Source of the DNA: Pseudomonadota bacterium
GTDB lineage: Bacteria > Pseudomonadota > Gammaproteobacteria > Burkholderiales > Gallionellaceae
Direction of reading: 5' to 3'
NCBI GenBank assembly: GCA_021847165.1
Contig: JAJZUH010000021.1
Coordinates: 1 to 18,554 of the forward strand
Length of the DNA stretch: 18,554 nucleotides
In this document: piece after piece, positions 1 through 7,089 of the stretch
Numbering within the stretch: position 1 is the stretch's first letter
How the letters are laid out: every line of letters begins with the position of its first letter
Position numbers and translations under genes: made by a program
Notes under the pieces: model-generated
Databases searched by the model: none
What the model was told of the DNA's origin: nothing
What the model saw: only the letters and a program-made list of their open reading frames with translations

Positions 1-140
1 GGTTGTGATGAATTACATGGGAAGTGTTACTGGGTTTTGCGGGTGTTCCCGCGCCGTACTGCCTTGAGTGTCGTTAGTTAGTTTTGTAAGGCTGGGTTTC
101 AGGACGAAACAGGGCAGTTGCGGGCGGGAGATTAAAGGGT

Positions 141-467
141 TCAGATGTGGCTGTCAATGAAAGCGGTAAGTTGGGATTTGGACAATGCGCCGACCTTGGT
201 TGCCTCGATGTTGCCGTTCTTGAACAACATCAGCGTCGGGATGCCGCGCACGCCATATTTTTGCGGGGTTTGCTGGTTCTCGTCCACGTTCAGTTTGGCG
301 ATGTTCAGCCGTCCTGAATATTCCTTGGATACCTCGTCCAGGATCGGGGCGATCATGCGGCAGGGGCCGCACCATTCCGCCCAGTAGTCGACCAGCACGG
401 GCAGCGGCGATTGCAGCACCTCGGCAGTGAAAGTGGCATCGGTGACATAACGGATATGTTCGCTCAT
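141..467 (-). CDS. trxA: Thioredoxin
   Basis: This is a 108-residue cytoplasmic thioredoxin, a general protein disulfide reductant recycled by thioredoxin reductase. The active site WCGPC is at residues 32-36, inside the usual [12 protein letters not shown] context. The cis-proline loop [11 protein letters not shown] (Pro77) is intact, and the length matches the family (about 105-110). The open frame extends 26 codons further upstream, but that extension does not look like thioredoxin. The ATG at 467 starts the classic N-terminus ([10 protein letters not shown]), so I chose it; the ribosome site there is only weakly purine-rich (GCGAGAAAC). In many proteobacteria rho follows trxA. Here 140 noncoding bases follow and no rho start is visible before the window edge. 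Confidence in function is very high. Confidence 0.97.
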   Translation of the reverse strand: MSEHIRYVTDATFTAEVLQSPLPVLVDYWAEWCGPCRMIAPILDEVSKEYSGRLNIAKLNVDENQQTPQKYGVRGIPTLMLFKNGNIEATKVGALSKSQLTAFIDSHI

Positions 468-543
468 GTTTGTTTCTCGCTGTGGGTTAGATTTTGTAGG
501 ATGCAGTCTGTGCCGCTTGGATGTACAACTGGATTGGGGAGGC

Positions 544-572
544 ATCCTATCTAAAAAAATCAGGGTTGGGAA
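544..572 (-). promoter_or_regulatory. Possible sigma70 promoter for trxA
   Basis: Read on the minus strand, TTCCCA and TAGGAT are separated by exactly 17 bases. Each hexamer matches the sigma70 consensus at 4 of 6 positions. The -10 lies about 77 bases upstream of the chosen trxA start. It is a plausible but unproven promoter; a TATAAA further upstream has no good -35 partner. Confidence 0.3.
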
Positions 573-717
573 GAGTTTCCGGAGGCGTTTTATAACCCAT
601 TGAGACGAGGCGTGTTTTAATTATTCCGGCATGCGCGGCATATGCCAGGCGAATGGATTTTCCGTCGGTCCGCAGGCTACGATTCAGGCGATCCTGCGCC
701 AATCTGCCCGATTCTCA

Positions 718-2046
718 TTATTGAAATGTCACGATGACGTTCAATCCGACGCCATCCTTGCCTGGCGCAAGTTGCAGGGAGGCGGCGTGGATTTCTGCGA
801 TGCGTTTGACGATCGACAGTCCCAGTCCGCTTCCGCTTGCACTGGTCCCCGCGGGCCGATAGAAACGTTCCATTACTCTTTCCAGTTCCGGTAGAGGGAT
901 GCCGGGGCCGTTATCGCTGACCGACAATAGCGTCTTTCCATGCGCATGTTCGATGTCGATGCGCACGGTTGTCCCGTGCCGGGTATGACGGACGGCATTG
1001 TCGATCAGGTTGCGTACCAGGATCTGCAGCAATACCGGGTTGCCGCGCACCATTGTCTGGTCGGCTGCGGTCAATTCGAGCCGCACATCCCGTTCCAGGG
1101 CGGTTGGCGCCATGGAGGCGATCACTGCGGCGGCGATGGCTTCGAGATGGCACGGTGCGCTCGCCTCGGGACTCAGGGAGTCGATGCGGGCGAGGGTCAG
1201 CAGCTGATCGATCAAGTGTGCGGCACGATCGCAACCGAGGATCACGCTGTCGAGTGCATGGCTGCGTTCTGCCTCGGAGACGGCTGCGCGGGCTACCTGT
1301 GCCTGCGCCTTGATCGCCGCCACCGGAGTACGCAATTCATGCGCGGCGTCTGCGGTGAAACGCCGCTCTTTTTGCAGAGAGGCTGCGATGCGGACGAACA
1401 GTTCGTTGAGCCGCTCGATCAGCGGCAGCGTTTCGCTCGGTGCGCTATCCGCATCCAGCGGGGCCAGATTGTCCGGTTCGCGCTGTGCAACGTCGGCGGT
1501 CAGTCTCACCAGCGGGCGCAGGCCGCGCGTTACCGCCAGCCACAGCAACAGGGTCAGCAAGGGCAAGGAGAGCCACAGCGGTTTGAGCAGGTTGCCCGCG
1601 ATGTCTTGTGCCAGCTCGTCGCGGGTTTCGGCACGTTCCGCTACGTGGATCAGATTCCTGCCGGAATCATCCCAGGTGCTGAAGACTCGCCAGCGCCGGC
1701 CGTCGATGAGGCTGTCGCTGAAACCCTGCTGGCGCTGGCTGAGCGGTTGCTGGGGGGCGTTGGCGGAGTGCAGGCGCAGTACATGGCCTTGCTCCCATAT
1801 CTGGAACGCGACGCGGCGGGAGTATTTGTGCAACAACGGGGCATGTTCCGTTTCGACCTCTTCCAGTTCGTGCGGGGCCTGGGTCGCCAGCAGCGCGGCG
1901 GATTGCGCGAGATGCGCATCGAGTATCTCGTCGAACTCCTCGCGCGCATCGAAATAGGTAAAGGCGGCTGCAGCGATCCAGACTGCGACAACGGTCGTTA
2001 TCGACAGCAACAGCAGCCGCTGTTTCAAAGAATTGAGCTTGCGCAT
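718..2046 (-). CDS. Sensor histidine kinase, QseC/PmrB type
   Basis: This is a 442-residue inner-membrane sensor kinase. Visible parts in order are a first membrane helix (about 11-32), a periplasmic sensor segment (about 33-152), a second helix (about 153-173), a HAMP-like linker, a HisKA dimerisation domain with FTADAAHELRTP (phosphorylated His236), and a HATPase domain. The HATPase has an N-box (LVRNLIDNAVRH), a G1 box (SDNGPGIP) and a G2 box (GSGLGLSIVKRI). It should autophosphorylate and pass phosphate to the regulator encoded just upstream. The ATG at 2046 follows the regulator stop codon after one base (TGA-A-ATG) and gives a normal QseC-like N-terminus. An ATG at 2064 in the same frame would overlap the regulator by 17 bases and is less likely. 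The signal it senses cannot be read from sequence. The assignment to the QseC/PmrB group rests on overall organisation and the regulator partner. Confidence 0.93.
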   Translation of the reverse strand: MRKLNSLKQRLLLLSITTVVAVWIAAAAFTYFDAREEFDEILDAHLAQSAALLATQAPHELEEVETEHAPLLHKYSRRVAFQIWEQGHVLRLHSANAPQQPLSQRQQGFSDSLIDGRRWRVFSTWDDSGRNLIHVAERAETRDELAQDIAGNLLKPLWLSLPLLTLLLWLAVTRGLRPLVRLTADVAQREPDNLAPLDADSAPSETLPLIERLNELFVRIAASLQKERRFTADAAHELRTPVAAIKAQAQVARAAVSEAERSHALDSVILGCDRAAHLIDQLLTLARIDSLSPEASAPCHLEAIAAAVIASMAPTALERDVRLELTAADQTMVRGNPVLLQILVRNLIDNAVRHTRHGTTVRIDIEHAHGKTLLSVSDNGPGIPLPELERVMERFYRPAGTSASGSGLGLSIVKRIAEIHAASLQLAPGKDGVGLNVIVTFQ

Positions 2047-2047
2047 T

Positions 2048-2716
2048 TCAGATTTTCTTGTCATCGGCGATCAGGTAACCCACGCCACGGATGGTTTCTA
2101 TCAGGTCGGGAAACAGTTTGCGACGCAGATGATGGATATACACCTCGACCGCATTGCTTTCGACTTCCTCACCCCAGGCATACAGCTGTTCTTCGAGCTG
2201 GGCGCGCGACAGCACCCGGCCTGCATTCAGCATCAGGGCATGCAGAACGGCGAATTCCTTGCCTGGCAGGTCGATACTCCGGTCAAGATAACGCACCCGA
2301 TGCGCAGCGGGTTCCAGTTCCACCCCGGCGATCCGCAGGGTCGGCACGGGTTTGCCGCTGGCGCGACGGATCAGTGCCCGCACGCGTGCGGACAATTCGC
2401 CCATGTCGAATGGTTTGGCCAGATAATCGTCGGCGCCGGCATCGAGTCCCTTGATCCGGTCATCTACCGTGTCCATCGCAGTGAGGATCAGCACGGGGAT
2501 GGTGCCCTGACGGTTGCGCAAGCGCCGCAATACCTCCAGTCCGGACATTCGGGGAAGTCCCAGATCCAGCACCGCTGCTGCGTAGGCTTCGGTGGCGAGC
2601 GCCTGGTCGGCCGAGACGCCGTCTTTCATCCAGTCCACGGCATAGCCAGCTTGCCTCAGTCCGGCCTGGATCGCATCGCCCAGCAGGGCATCGTCTTCGA
2701 TCAACAGTATGCGCAT
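2048..2716 (-). CDS. OmpR/PhoB-family response regulator, QseB/PmrA type
   Basis: This is a 222-residue transcription regulator. The receiver domain (1-115) has the acidic pair Asp8/Asp9, phospho-acceptor Asp51 (VLDLGLPRMSG), Thr79 and Lys101 (KPFDMGEL). The C-terminal winged helix (about 125-220) includes the usual VEVYIHHLRRKL recognition-helix region. A TTG five codons upstream is possible, but the ATG at 2716 gives the standard MRILLIEDD start. It lies directly before the kinase gene and 108 bases after the dihaem cytochrome gene on the same strand, with no visible terminator between, so the set may share transcripts. A PmrA/QseB-like CTTAAG-N5-CTTAAA repeat lies upstream of the cytochrome unit (3494-3510) and is the obvious candidate binding site. 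That link is inference. Confidence 0.94.
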   Translation of the reverse strand: MRILLIEDDALLGDAIQAGLRQAGYAVDWMKDGVSADQALATEAYAAAVLDLGLPRMSGLEVLRRLRNRQGTIPVLILTAMDTVDDRIKGLDAGADDYLAKPFDMGELSARVRALIRRASGKPVPTLRIAGVELEPAAHRVRYLDRSIDLPGKEFAVLHALMLNAGRVLSRAQLEEQLYAWGEEVESNAVEVYIHHLRRKLFPDLIETIRGVGYLIADDKKI

Positions 2717-2824
2717 ATCCCCATCCGACAAGTCACTGCAGGTCTTCCCCGGTCTTTTGGTGCTGCATGGATACGGACCCGGCGTTGGCGGCCTGTCTGC
2801 GGATAGTCTGCCGGTCGGGCGGGT

Positions 2825-3310
2825 TCATCTGGGTATTCTAATACCGTGCTCGCTGTATTTGCCGCTTTCTGCCTGGGTATGGCAGGCGGCGCAGTTTGCA
2901 GGGCTTTTTACCTTGGGGTTCTTCCAGGTGCGTTCCGGCACCTCATCGTGTTCGCGCTGGAACCAGCGTGTCTCGGTGATACGCAGGATCGGCTGGCCGG
3001 TCGCATGGCGATTGCTGCCCGCATTTTTCTCAAGAAAGGCGCCAATCTCCTGTCTGGCTGCGGGGGGCAGGCTGGCATCGCTTCCGAAGTGCCGATCCAG
3101 TCCCGACATCAATGTACGCCATGACTCTGCTGGCAGCAGGCGTGGCGGGTAGGCGACGTGGCAGGCGCCGCATTCGGTTTGCCACAGGGCGTTGCTGACG
3201 CTGGGCGTGCGTTCGTCGTCATCGTCGGCATGGGCAAAGGACATCATGGTACCCATCAGCAGCATGGCGACAGCGATGGCGTGTAAAAATTTTGCAGTTC
3301 CGGACATCAT
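2825..3310 (-). CDS. Exported dihaem cytochrome c
   Basis: This is a 161-residue periplasmic c-type cytochrome resembling the dihaem cytochrome c (DHC) family. Residues 1-28 form a signal peptide (hydrophobic stretch about 8-24, then SFAHA-D). Two haem-binding motifs are clear: CGACH at 47-51, followed by the typical VAYPPRLLP segment, and CAACH at 140-144 near the C-terminus. Family members carry electrons between membrane cytochromes and periplasmic acceptors. A strong AAGGAGG lies 6 bases before the first of two adjacent ATG codons, so I chose the first. It lies 11 bases after the small exported peptide gene and before the two-component system. No membrane cytochrome b partner is present in the window. 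Confidence 0.92.
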   Translation of the reverse strand: MMSGTAKFLHAIAVAMLLMGTMMSFAHADDDDERTPSVSNALWQTECGACHVAYPPRLLPAESWRTLMSGLDRHFGSDASLPPAARQEIGAFLEKNAGSNRHATGQPILRITETRWFQREHDEVPERTWKNPKVKSPANCAACHTQAESGKYSEHGIRIPR

Positions 3311-3321
3311 GGCGGGCCTCC

Positions 3322-3444
3322 TTAATTTCTGACAGTGAGCAGATAGGCAAGTGCGTCGCCTTTTTCCTGTGCCGCAGCAGACAGTGACATCAAACCGGCG
3401 ACAACGACAAGCACCATGAGCAGCACGTGAAATGTACGAATCAT
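3322..3444 (-). CDS. Small exported peptide, 40 residues, unknown function
   Basis: This short frame encodes 40 residues from ATG (3444) to TAA (3322). The N-terminus has a positive charge (MIRT), then a strongly hydrophobic core (LLMVLVVVAGLM) and a small-residue cleavage-like site (SAAAQ). This leaves a mature peptide of only about 16 residues ending AYLLTVRN. A good ribosome site (AAGGA) lies 6 bases before the ATG. The stop is 11 bases before the dihaem cytochrome ATG, inside its leader. The hydrophobic segment could equally be a single membrane anchor. I do not recognise a family. Start, ribosome site, signal-like sequence and tight spacing argue for a real gene, possibly a small partner of the cytochrome. 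Whether it is translated is unknown. Confidence 0.6.
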   Translation of the reverse strand: MIRTFHVLLMVLVVVAGLMSLSAAAQEKGDALAYLLTVRN

Positions 3445-3465
3445 TTTCTTTCCTTGACGATGTAG

Positions 3466-3478
3466 TGCACGGCGTGCA
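3466..3478. repeat. Perfect inverted repeat TGCAC-GGC-GTGCA
   Basis: This 5-bp perfect inverted repeat with a 3-base centre lies between the PmrA-like box and the small-peptide start. It could be a short hairpin in the leader or an operator half-site pair. It is short enough to occur by chance. Confidence 0.3.
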
Positions 3479-3493
3479 GATTAGTAGGCCAAG

Positions 3494-3510
3494 CTTAAGC
3501 GCCGCTTAAA
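3494..3510 (-). promoter_or_regulatory. PmrA/QseB-type binding box
   Basis: The plus strand reads CTTAAG-CGCCG-CTTAAA, two copies of the hexamer with 5 bases between them (11-base repeat period). This fits the published PmrA/QseB-family consensus, YTTAAK-N5-YTTAAK or similar. Read in the gene direction (minus strand) it is TTTAAG-N5-CTTAAG, also a match. It is about 50 bases upstream of the 40-residue peptide gene, a usual activator position, with TACTAA about 18 bases downstream of the first half-site as a poor -10 candidate. The window also encodes a regulator of this class (2048-2716), so the site probably couples the two-component system to the peptide/cytochrome genes. Confidence 0.6.
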
Positions 3511-3584
3511 TGCGGACGCATGAAGGAATGGCGCAACGCGAAGGTCCGGGCAGTGTGGCAGGTGGAGGTTCTGAATCGGGGGGC

Positions 3585-4343
3585 TTACATGCGCCAGACG
3601 TACAGCGTCGAGCGGTGCAGGTCATCGATATCGATGGTCTCATGCGGCGGGTGGTTCGGCACGGCGAAGGTGTTGCTGATGAACAGGCTGCCGGGGCGCA
3701 TCTCCTGCTGTGCCTTGAGCCACAACTGTGCCATCGGCACCGGCGAAAGATAGGCGAACACCACATCGTAGCGGGACAGATCGTGGTGCCACAGGCTGCC
3801 CCAATGTACCGTGCAACCCCGGGAGCCGCCGAACCGGGTACGCAGCCAGCTCCACAGGAAAGGCAGCGGTGCGGCCTCCACCCCGTAGTAGCGTCCTTGC
3901 GGGTGGATGCGGGAGAGATATGCAAGCACGCCACCGATGCCGCAGCCCAGGTCGATGAAGGTGAATGGGCCTGCCGGCAGCCTGGACGCCAACGCCTGCC
4001 ATACCTTGTTGCTGGACAGGTACAACGGGACTTGCGTGCGGAAGGTGCTCCAGTACACCACCAGCATGACAAGGAATGCGGCAAGGAAAAAACCGGGCGG
4101 GATGTCGAGTGCCAGCATCAGCACCAGTGCTGGGGCAAAGGCGAACTGGATGAACAGCCACCAGCGTGCCATGCCCGCAACGCGGCTGAGGGCGGCAGCC
4201 AGCATGCCGCAGAGCAGGGCGGTGGCCAGCGGCGCCGGATGCAAGCCGAATTCGCGTACGGCCGATACGACCAGCATGAACGCAGCGGATTGCAGCAGCA
4301 GTGCGACGAGCGAAGGAGGAAGCTTCTGCAGCAGCGAGATCAC
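3585..4343 (-). CDS. Membrane-anchored SAM-dependent methyltransferase
   Basis: This is a 252-residue protein with two parts. Residues 1-100 hold about four hydrophobic helices (around 10-27, 36-54, 62-80 and 83-99). Residues 105-250 form a class I methyltransferase-like domain with the S-adenosylmethionine loop FTFIDLGCGIGG at 127-138, an acidic position after the next strand (YYGVEAAP), and a YDVVFAYLSP motif IV-like segment. Substrate is unknown. It starts at GTG (4343), and GTGA overlaps the TGA stop of the DJ-1-like gene by 4 bases, so the two are probably translationally coupled. It is the last gene of the yajQ-PAP2-DJ-1 series. The membrane part suggests a lipid or membrane-associated substrate, but that is only inference. 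Confidence 0.85.
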   Translation of the reverse strand: MISLLQKLPPSLVALLLQSAAFMLVVSAVREFGLHPAPLATALLCGMLAAALSRVAGMARWWLFIQFAFAPALVLMLALDIPPGFFLAAFLVMLVVYWSTFRTQVPLYLSSNKVWQALASRLPAGPFTFIDLGCGIGGVLAYLSRIHPQGRYYGVEAAPLPFLWSWLRTRFGGSRGCTVHWGSLWHHDLSRYDVVFAYLSPVPMAQLWLKAQQEMRPGSLFISNTFAVPNHPPHETIDIDDLHRSTLYVWRM

Positions 4344-4885
4344 GCGCGCACCAGGCCGGCTTCAACCTCGTCCCGTCTGGCCTTGCCTGCCAGGCGTTCC
4401 ACCAGGGTCAACGCGAAATCCATGGCCGTACCGGGACCGCGCGAAGTGATGAGTTTGCCGTCCTCGACCACCGCGTGCGGCTGGCGCAGGATTTTAGGGA
4501 AGGCATCCAGCGCGCCGGGGAAACTGGTGGCATGCTTGCCGTCCAGCAATCCCGCCGCTGCCAGCACGGAAGGCGCAGCACACACCGCGCAGACAAACAG
4601 GTCATCCGCCGCCATGCGTTGTACCAGCCGGATGATGCGCGCATCGGCCTTGAGGTTGTTGGTGCCGGGCTGGCCGCCGGGCAGCACCACCATGTCGAAA
4701 CGGCGTTTCAGCGCCTCATCCAGCGAAGTATCGGGGATCAGCATGGTGCCACGGCTGCCGCGTATCGGATGGCCGTCCAGGCTGGCGCTGACAGCCTCGA
4801 TGCCGGCGCGGCGCAGGATATTGAGAACGGTCACGGCTTCGAGTTCTTCGCTGCCGTTGGCCAGGGGGACGAGTACGGATTTCAT
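4340..4885 (-). CDS. DJ-1/YajL (ThiJ/PfpI) family protein
   Basis: This is a 181-residue cytoplasmic protein of the DJ-1/PfpI superfamily. It has the conserved glutamate in NGSEELEAV (Glu14), the GG turn in VVLPGGQPGTNNL, and the nucleophile elbow with Cys102 in VCAVCAAPSVLAAAG. A following KHATSFPG segment is also typical. Family members such as E. coli YajL are linked to oxidative-stress protection and to reported chaperone or deglycase activity; the exact activity is debated and cannot be read here. The ATG at 4885 lies one base after the PAP2 stop codon and has a good AGGGAG site inside the PAP2 gene end. The stop overlaps the methyltransferase GTG. Confidence 0.92.
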   Translation of the reverse strand: MKSVLVPLANGSEELEAVTVLNILRRAGIEAVSASLDGHPIRGSRGTMLIPDTSLDEALKRRFDMVVLPGGQPGTNNLKADARIIRLVQRMAADDLFVCAVCAAPSVLAAAGLLDGKHATSFPGALDAFPKILRQPHAVVEDGKLITSRGPGTAMDFALTLVERLAGKARRDEVEAGLVRA

Positions 4886-4886
4886 G

Positions 4887-5672
4887 TCAGAAACTCCCTG
4901 CTATGCGTACGCCAATTAGACCCGGTGCCAGCTCGGGAAGCAAGACCACCTTCCTGGAGCGCAACGCGGTATTGTGCGCGACGACACTCTTGCCGACCAG
5001 CGTACCGATCATCGCGCCGGCCACGATATCGGAAGCGAAATGCGCCTGATGGTAGCTGCGCGCGAGACCGACCAGGCCGGCAATGGAGTAGGAGGCGCAG
5101 GCCACCCAGGTCTCGTCGTAATGATTGGCGATGACCGCGGCCAGCGCGAAGGCTTCGGTGGTATGGCCGGACGGGAAAGAGGAATTGGCATCGCTGAACG
5201 GCCTGAAACTGTAAATGGCCTCGCCGGCACGGGGGCGGCTGCGTCCGGCGACCAGCTTGATGGTGGGGGTGATGATGCCGCTGGCGATGAGGCTGGCGGC
5301 GAGTCCGTCCTGCGCCACCTGCAGGGAGGTTTCGTTGCCGGCCAGCGCCCCCGCCACATAGAAACCGCCGACCACGCCAGCGGCATATTGCGAACCGAAA
5401 CGTTCCACTTGCGTGATGAAACTGTTGTCGCCCGAATGGCGCCTCATTTCGTCGCGCAGCGGGCGGTCGACGATCAGTGCGGTGCCGACTACGGTCAGCG
5501 ATGCCCAGCCGGCTGTGCGCCAATCGGCTTCATCCCAGCGTGCGGGCGCAGTGACGACATGCTTGACATCGTCCAGGACGATGTCGGGATAGGAGAGTTC
5601 ATCCGCACCGGCTTTGTGCATCGCGCACAAGGCCGGCAACGCGGCAAGCAATAAACCGAAGAATCGTTTCAA
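4887..5672 (-). CDS. PAP2-family phosphatase, exported or membrane-linked
   Basis: This is a 261-residue PAP2 (type 2 phosphatidic acid phosphatase) protein. All three signatures are present: Lys139...Arg146-Pro147 (KLVAGRSRP), PSGH at 167-170, and Arg205-x5-His211-x3-Asp215 ([12 protein letters not shown]). The fold removes phosphate from lipid phosphates or related molecules, often at the outer face of the inner membrane. No ATG fits the N-terminus. A TTG at 5672 overlaps the yajQ TGA (TTGA), giving a signal-peptide-like start ([17 protein letters not shown]). The internal ATG at residue 18 would cut that peptide in half. The frame continues upstream in-phase through yajQ, but that part is just the shadow of yajQ. 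The start is inferred; the function class is certain. Confidence 0.9.
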   Translation of the reverse strand: MKRFFGLLLAALPALCAMHKAGADELSYPDIVLDDVKHVVTAPARWDEADWRTAGWASLTVVGTALIVDRPLRDEMRRHSGDNSFITQVERFGSQYAAGVVGGFYVAGALAGNETSLQVAQDGLAASLIASGIITPTIKLVAGRSRPRAGEAIYSFRPFSDANSSFPSGHTTEAFALAAVIANHYDETWVACASYSIAGLVGLARSYHQAHFASDIVAGAMIGTLVGKSVVAHNTALRSRKVVLLPELAPGLIGVRIAGSF

Positions 5673-6157
5673 TCGCGGAAATTCTGGTACTGCAGAGGAA
5701 AATCGGTGACCGATTTCTTGATGAAGGCGATGGCGGCCTGCAGGTCGTCGCGATTCTTGCCGGTAACGCGTACGGTATCGCCCTGGATGCTGGCTTGCAC
5801 CTTCATCTTGCTGTCCTTGATCAGCTTGACGATCTTCTTTGCAAGTTCGGTTTCCACGCCCACCTTGACGGTGCAATTGCGCTTGACCTTGTTGCCGCTG
5901 ATCTTCTCGATCTTGTCGCTGATGTCCAGGCACTTGATGTCCACACCGCGCTTGGTCAGCCTGCCGTTGAGGATGTCCTGCACCTGGTTCATCTGGAACT
6001 CGTTGTCGGCGAACACGGTGAGCACCAGTTCGGCCTGCTCGACGCGCGCGTCGGAGCCCTTGAAGTCGAAGCGCGTGCTGACTTCCTTGTTGGTCTGCTC
6101 GACCGCGTTCTTGACCTCGGTCTTGTCTACTTCTGAAACGATGTCGAAAGATGGCAT
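5669..6157 (-). CDS. yajQ: YajQ family nucleotide-binding protein
   Basis: This is a 162-residue protein with the full YajQ (UPF0234) sequence: start [38 protein letters not shown] and end LQYQNFRD. Length matches the family (about 160-163). YajQ proteins have two RNA-recognition-like folds, and some homologues bind cyclic di-GMP and act as transcription co-regulators (reported in Xanthomonas). Cytoplasmic. A clear AAGGAGA lies 5 bases before the ATG. The gap to ppnP upstream is 73 bases without a recognisable terminator. Cyclic di-GMP binding is of interest because a GGDEF protein is encoded in the same window, though 8 kb away. Confidence 0.96.
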   Translation of the reverse strand: MPSFDIVSEVDKTEVKNAVEQTNKEVSTRFDFKGSDARVEQAELVLTVFADNEFQMNQVQDILNGRLTKRGVDIKCLDISDKIEKISGNKVKRNCTVKVGVETELAKKIVKLIKDSKMKVQASIQGDTVRVTGKNRDDLQAAIAFIKKSVTDFPLQYQNFRD

Positions 6158-6230
6158 GATCTCTCCTTGAAATTCGGTTTGGCCACAACTCCCGGCTTAG
6201 CGGTGGCTGCGGTGAAAGCTAACCTTCAGA

Positions 6231-6557
6231 TTAGTCGGAACCAAAACTGCACACGTAATGCACTGCTTCCGCGCCGGTGTGGATGTCGAAGCTGCCGTTC
6301 TCGGCCACCCTGAAGCTGCTGCCTGCGGCGTAGGTCTTGAACGCCGATTCGCCGGCGATTTTCACCGAGCATTCGCCGCCGCTGATCTCCATCAGTTCCG
6401 GCGCGCCGACGTTGAAGGTGAGCTTGCTGTTGGGGAGCACCACGCCGACGGTCTTGCGCGAACCATCCGGGAAGAACACCGAGTGCGACACGCACTTGCC
6501 GTCGAAGAACACATTGGCTTTTTTGCCGACGCTGACGTTATCGATTTTGTCTGACAT
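6231..6557 (-). CDS. ppnP: Pyrimidine/purine nucleoside phosphorylase PpnP
   Basis: This is a 108-residue cupin-like protein of the former DUF1255 family, now called PpnP. It matches the family in VGVVLPNSKLTFNVGAPELMEI, the KTYAAGSSFRV segment and the C-terminal HYVCSFG. The usual length is about 94-108. In E. coli, PpnP splits a range of nucleosides with phosphate into base and ribose 1-phosphate. Cytoplasmic. The ribosome site AAGGAAA is about 8 bases before the ATG. It lies 21 bases after the macro-domain gene on the same strand, so nucleoside phosphorolysis and ADP-ribose-type metabolism may be co-expressed. Confidence 0.94.
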   Translation of the reverse strand: MSDKIDNVSVGKKANVFFDGKCVSHSVFFPDGSRKTVGVVLPNSKLTFNVGAPELMEISGGECSVKIAGESAFKTYAAGSSFRVAENGSFDIHTGAEAVHYVCSFGSD

Positions 6558-6578
6558 GCTGTGATTTCCTTTTTTACG

Positions 6579-7067
6579 TTATCTGGGTTCGTTGGCCTTG
6601 ACGCCTTTTTGGTAGGTCGTATATACATAGACCGGGATATCCAGGTCGCCGAGGTGTTTCTCGATCAGGGGCTGCACGTCGCTCCAGTCCAGCCCGTTGA
6701 TGCCGCAGGAAAGGCGCGGCATGGCGAGGCTGGCGATCTTCTCCTTCTGCACAAGGCTGCGCAGTGCGTGCAGGCTGTGGTTGACGTGATGCAGCGATGC
6801 ATGACCTGGCCTGCTGCCGTGTTCGTAAGCGGCATCCTGGGTGAACAGGTTTATCAGGTAACGCCCGTCGGCGCTCATCCATGCCCACAGTTCGCCGGAT
6901 TTCGGGTGGCTGCTCTGGCAATGATGGCGGAAGTCCTTGTACATCGCGGGCATGCGCTCGCGCAATTGCAGCGCGAGGCCATGGTGGAAATCGTCGTTCG
7001 GCGCAACGCCCTGGACGATCGCCCGGGCGCTGCTGAACAGGATATCGCCGCTCAGTTCGTGAAGCAT
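6579..7067 (-). CDS. Macro-domain protein, divergent ADP-ribose-binding loop
   Basis: This is a 162-residue single-domain protein resembling small macro-domain (Appr-1''-p processing-like) proteins. The start carries the typical GDIL (7-10), and the C-terminal part has a phosphate-loop-like segment MPRLSCGINGLDW (116-128) followed by the last strand and helix. The usual NAAN active-site segment is replaced by QGVAPNDDF (19-27), as in the YMR087W/TARG1-like branch as far as I recall. Such proteins bind ADP-ribose derivatives and may hydrolyse ADP-ribose esters or phosphates. GGAGG is 4 bases before the ATG. It sits 22 bases after argG and 21 bases before ppnP. Catalytic function is inferred only. 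Confidence 0.85.
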   Translation of the reverse strand: MLHELSGDILFSSARAIVQGVAPNDDFHHGLALQLRERMPAMYKDFRHHCQSSHPKSGELWAWMSADGRYLINLFTQDAAYEHGSRPGHASLHHVNHSLHALRSLVQKEKIASLAMPRLSCGINGLDWSDVQPLIEKHLGDLDIPVYVYTTYQKGVKANEPR

Positions 7068-7089
7068 GTGCCCTCCGGTTGCGCAGATC

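Noticed and set aside
39..52. GCGGG-TGTT-CCCGC hairpin downstream of trxA
   Set aside because: A perfect 5-bp stem but with no T-run in the trxA direction; it cannot be called a terminator from sequence.
1..140. Start of rho expected after trxA
   Set aside because: The only minus-strand ATG near the edge (16-18) is followed at once by a stop codon. No rho sequence is visible in the window.
637..646. GGCATATGCC palindrome between trxA and the kinase
   Set aside because: A 10-base palindrome is expected by chance at this frequency and there is no other sign of function.
940..2454. Long plus-strand open frame (504 codons) opposite the sensor kinase
   Set aside because: The minus strand encodes a kinase and regulator with all motifs. 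The antisense frame has no recognisable domain and arises from GC-rich codon bias.
4887..6188. A possible fusion protein joining yajQ-region sequence to the PAP2 domain in one long minus-strand frame
   Set aside because: The N-terminal part is just yajQ read in the wrong frame. The real PAP2 start is the TTG overlapping the yajQ stop.
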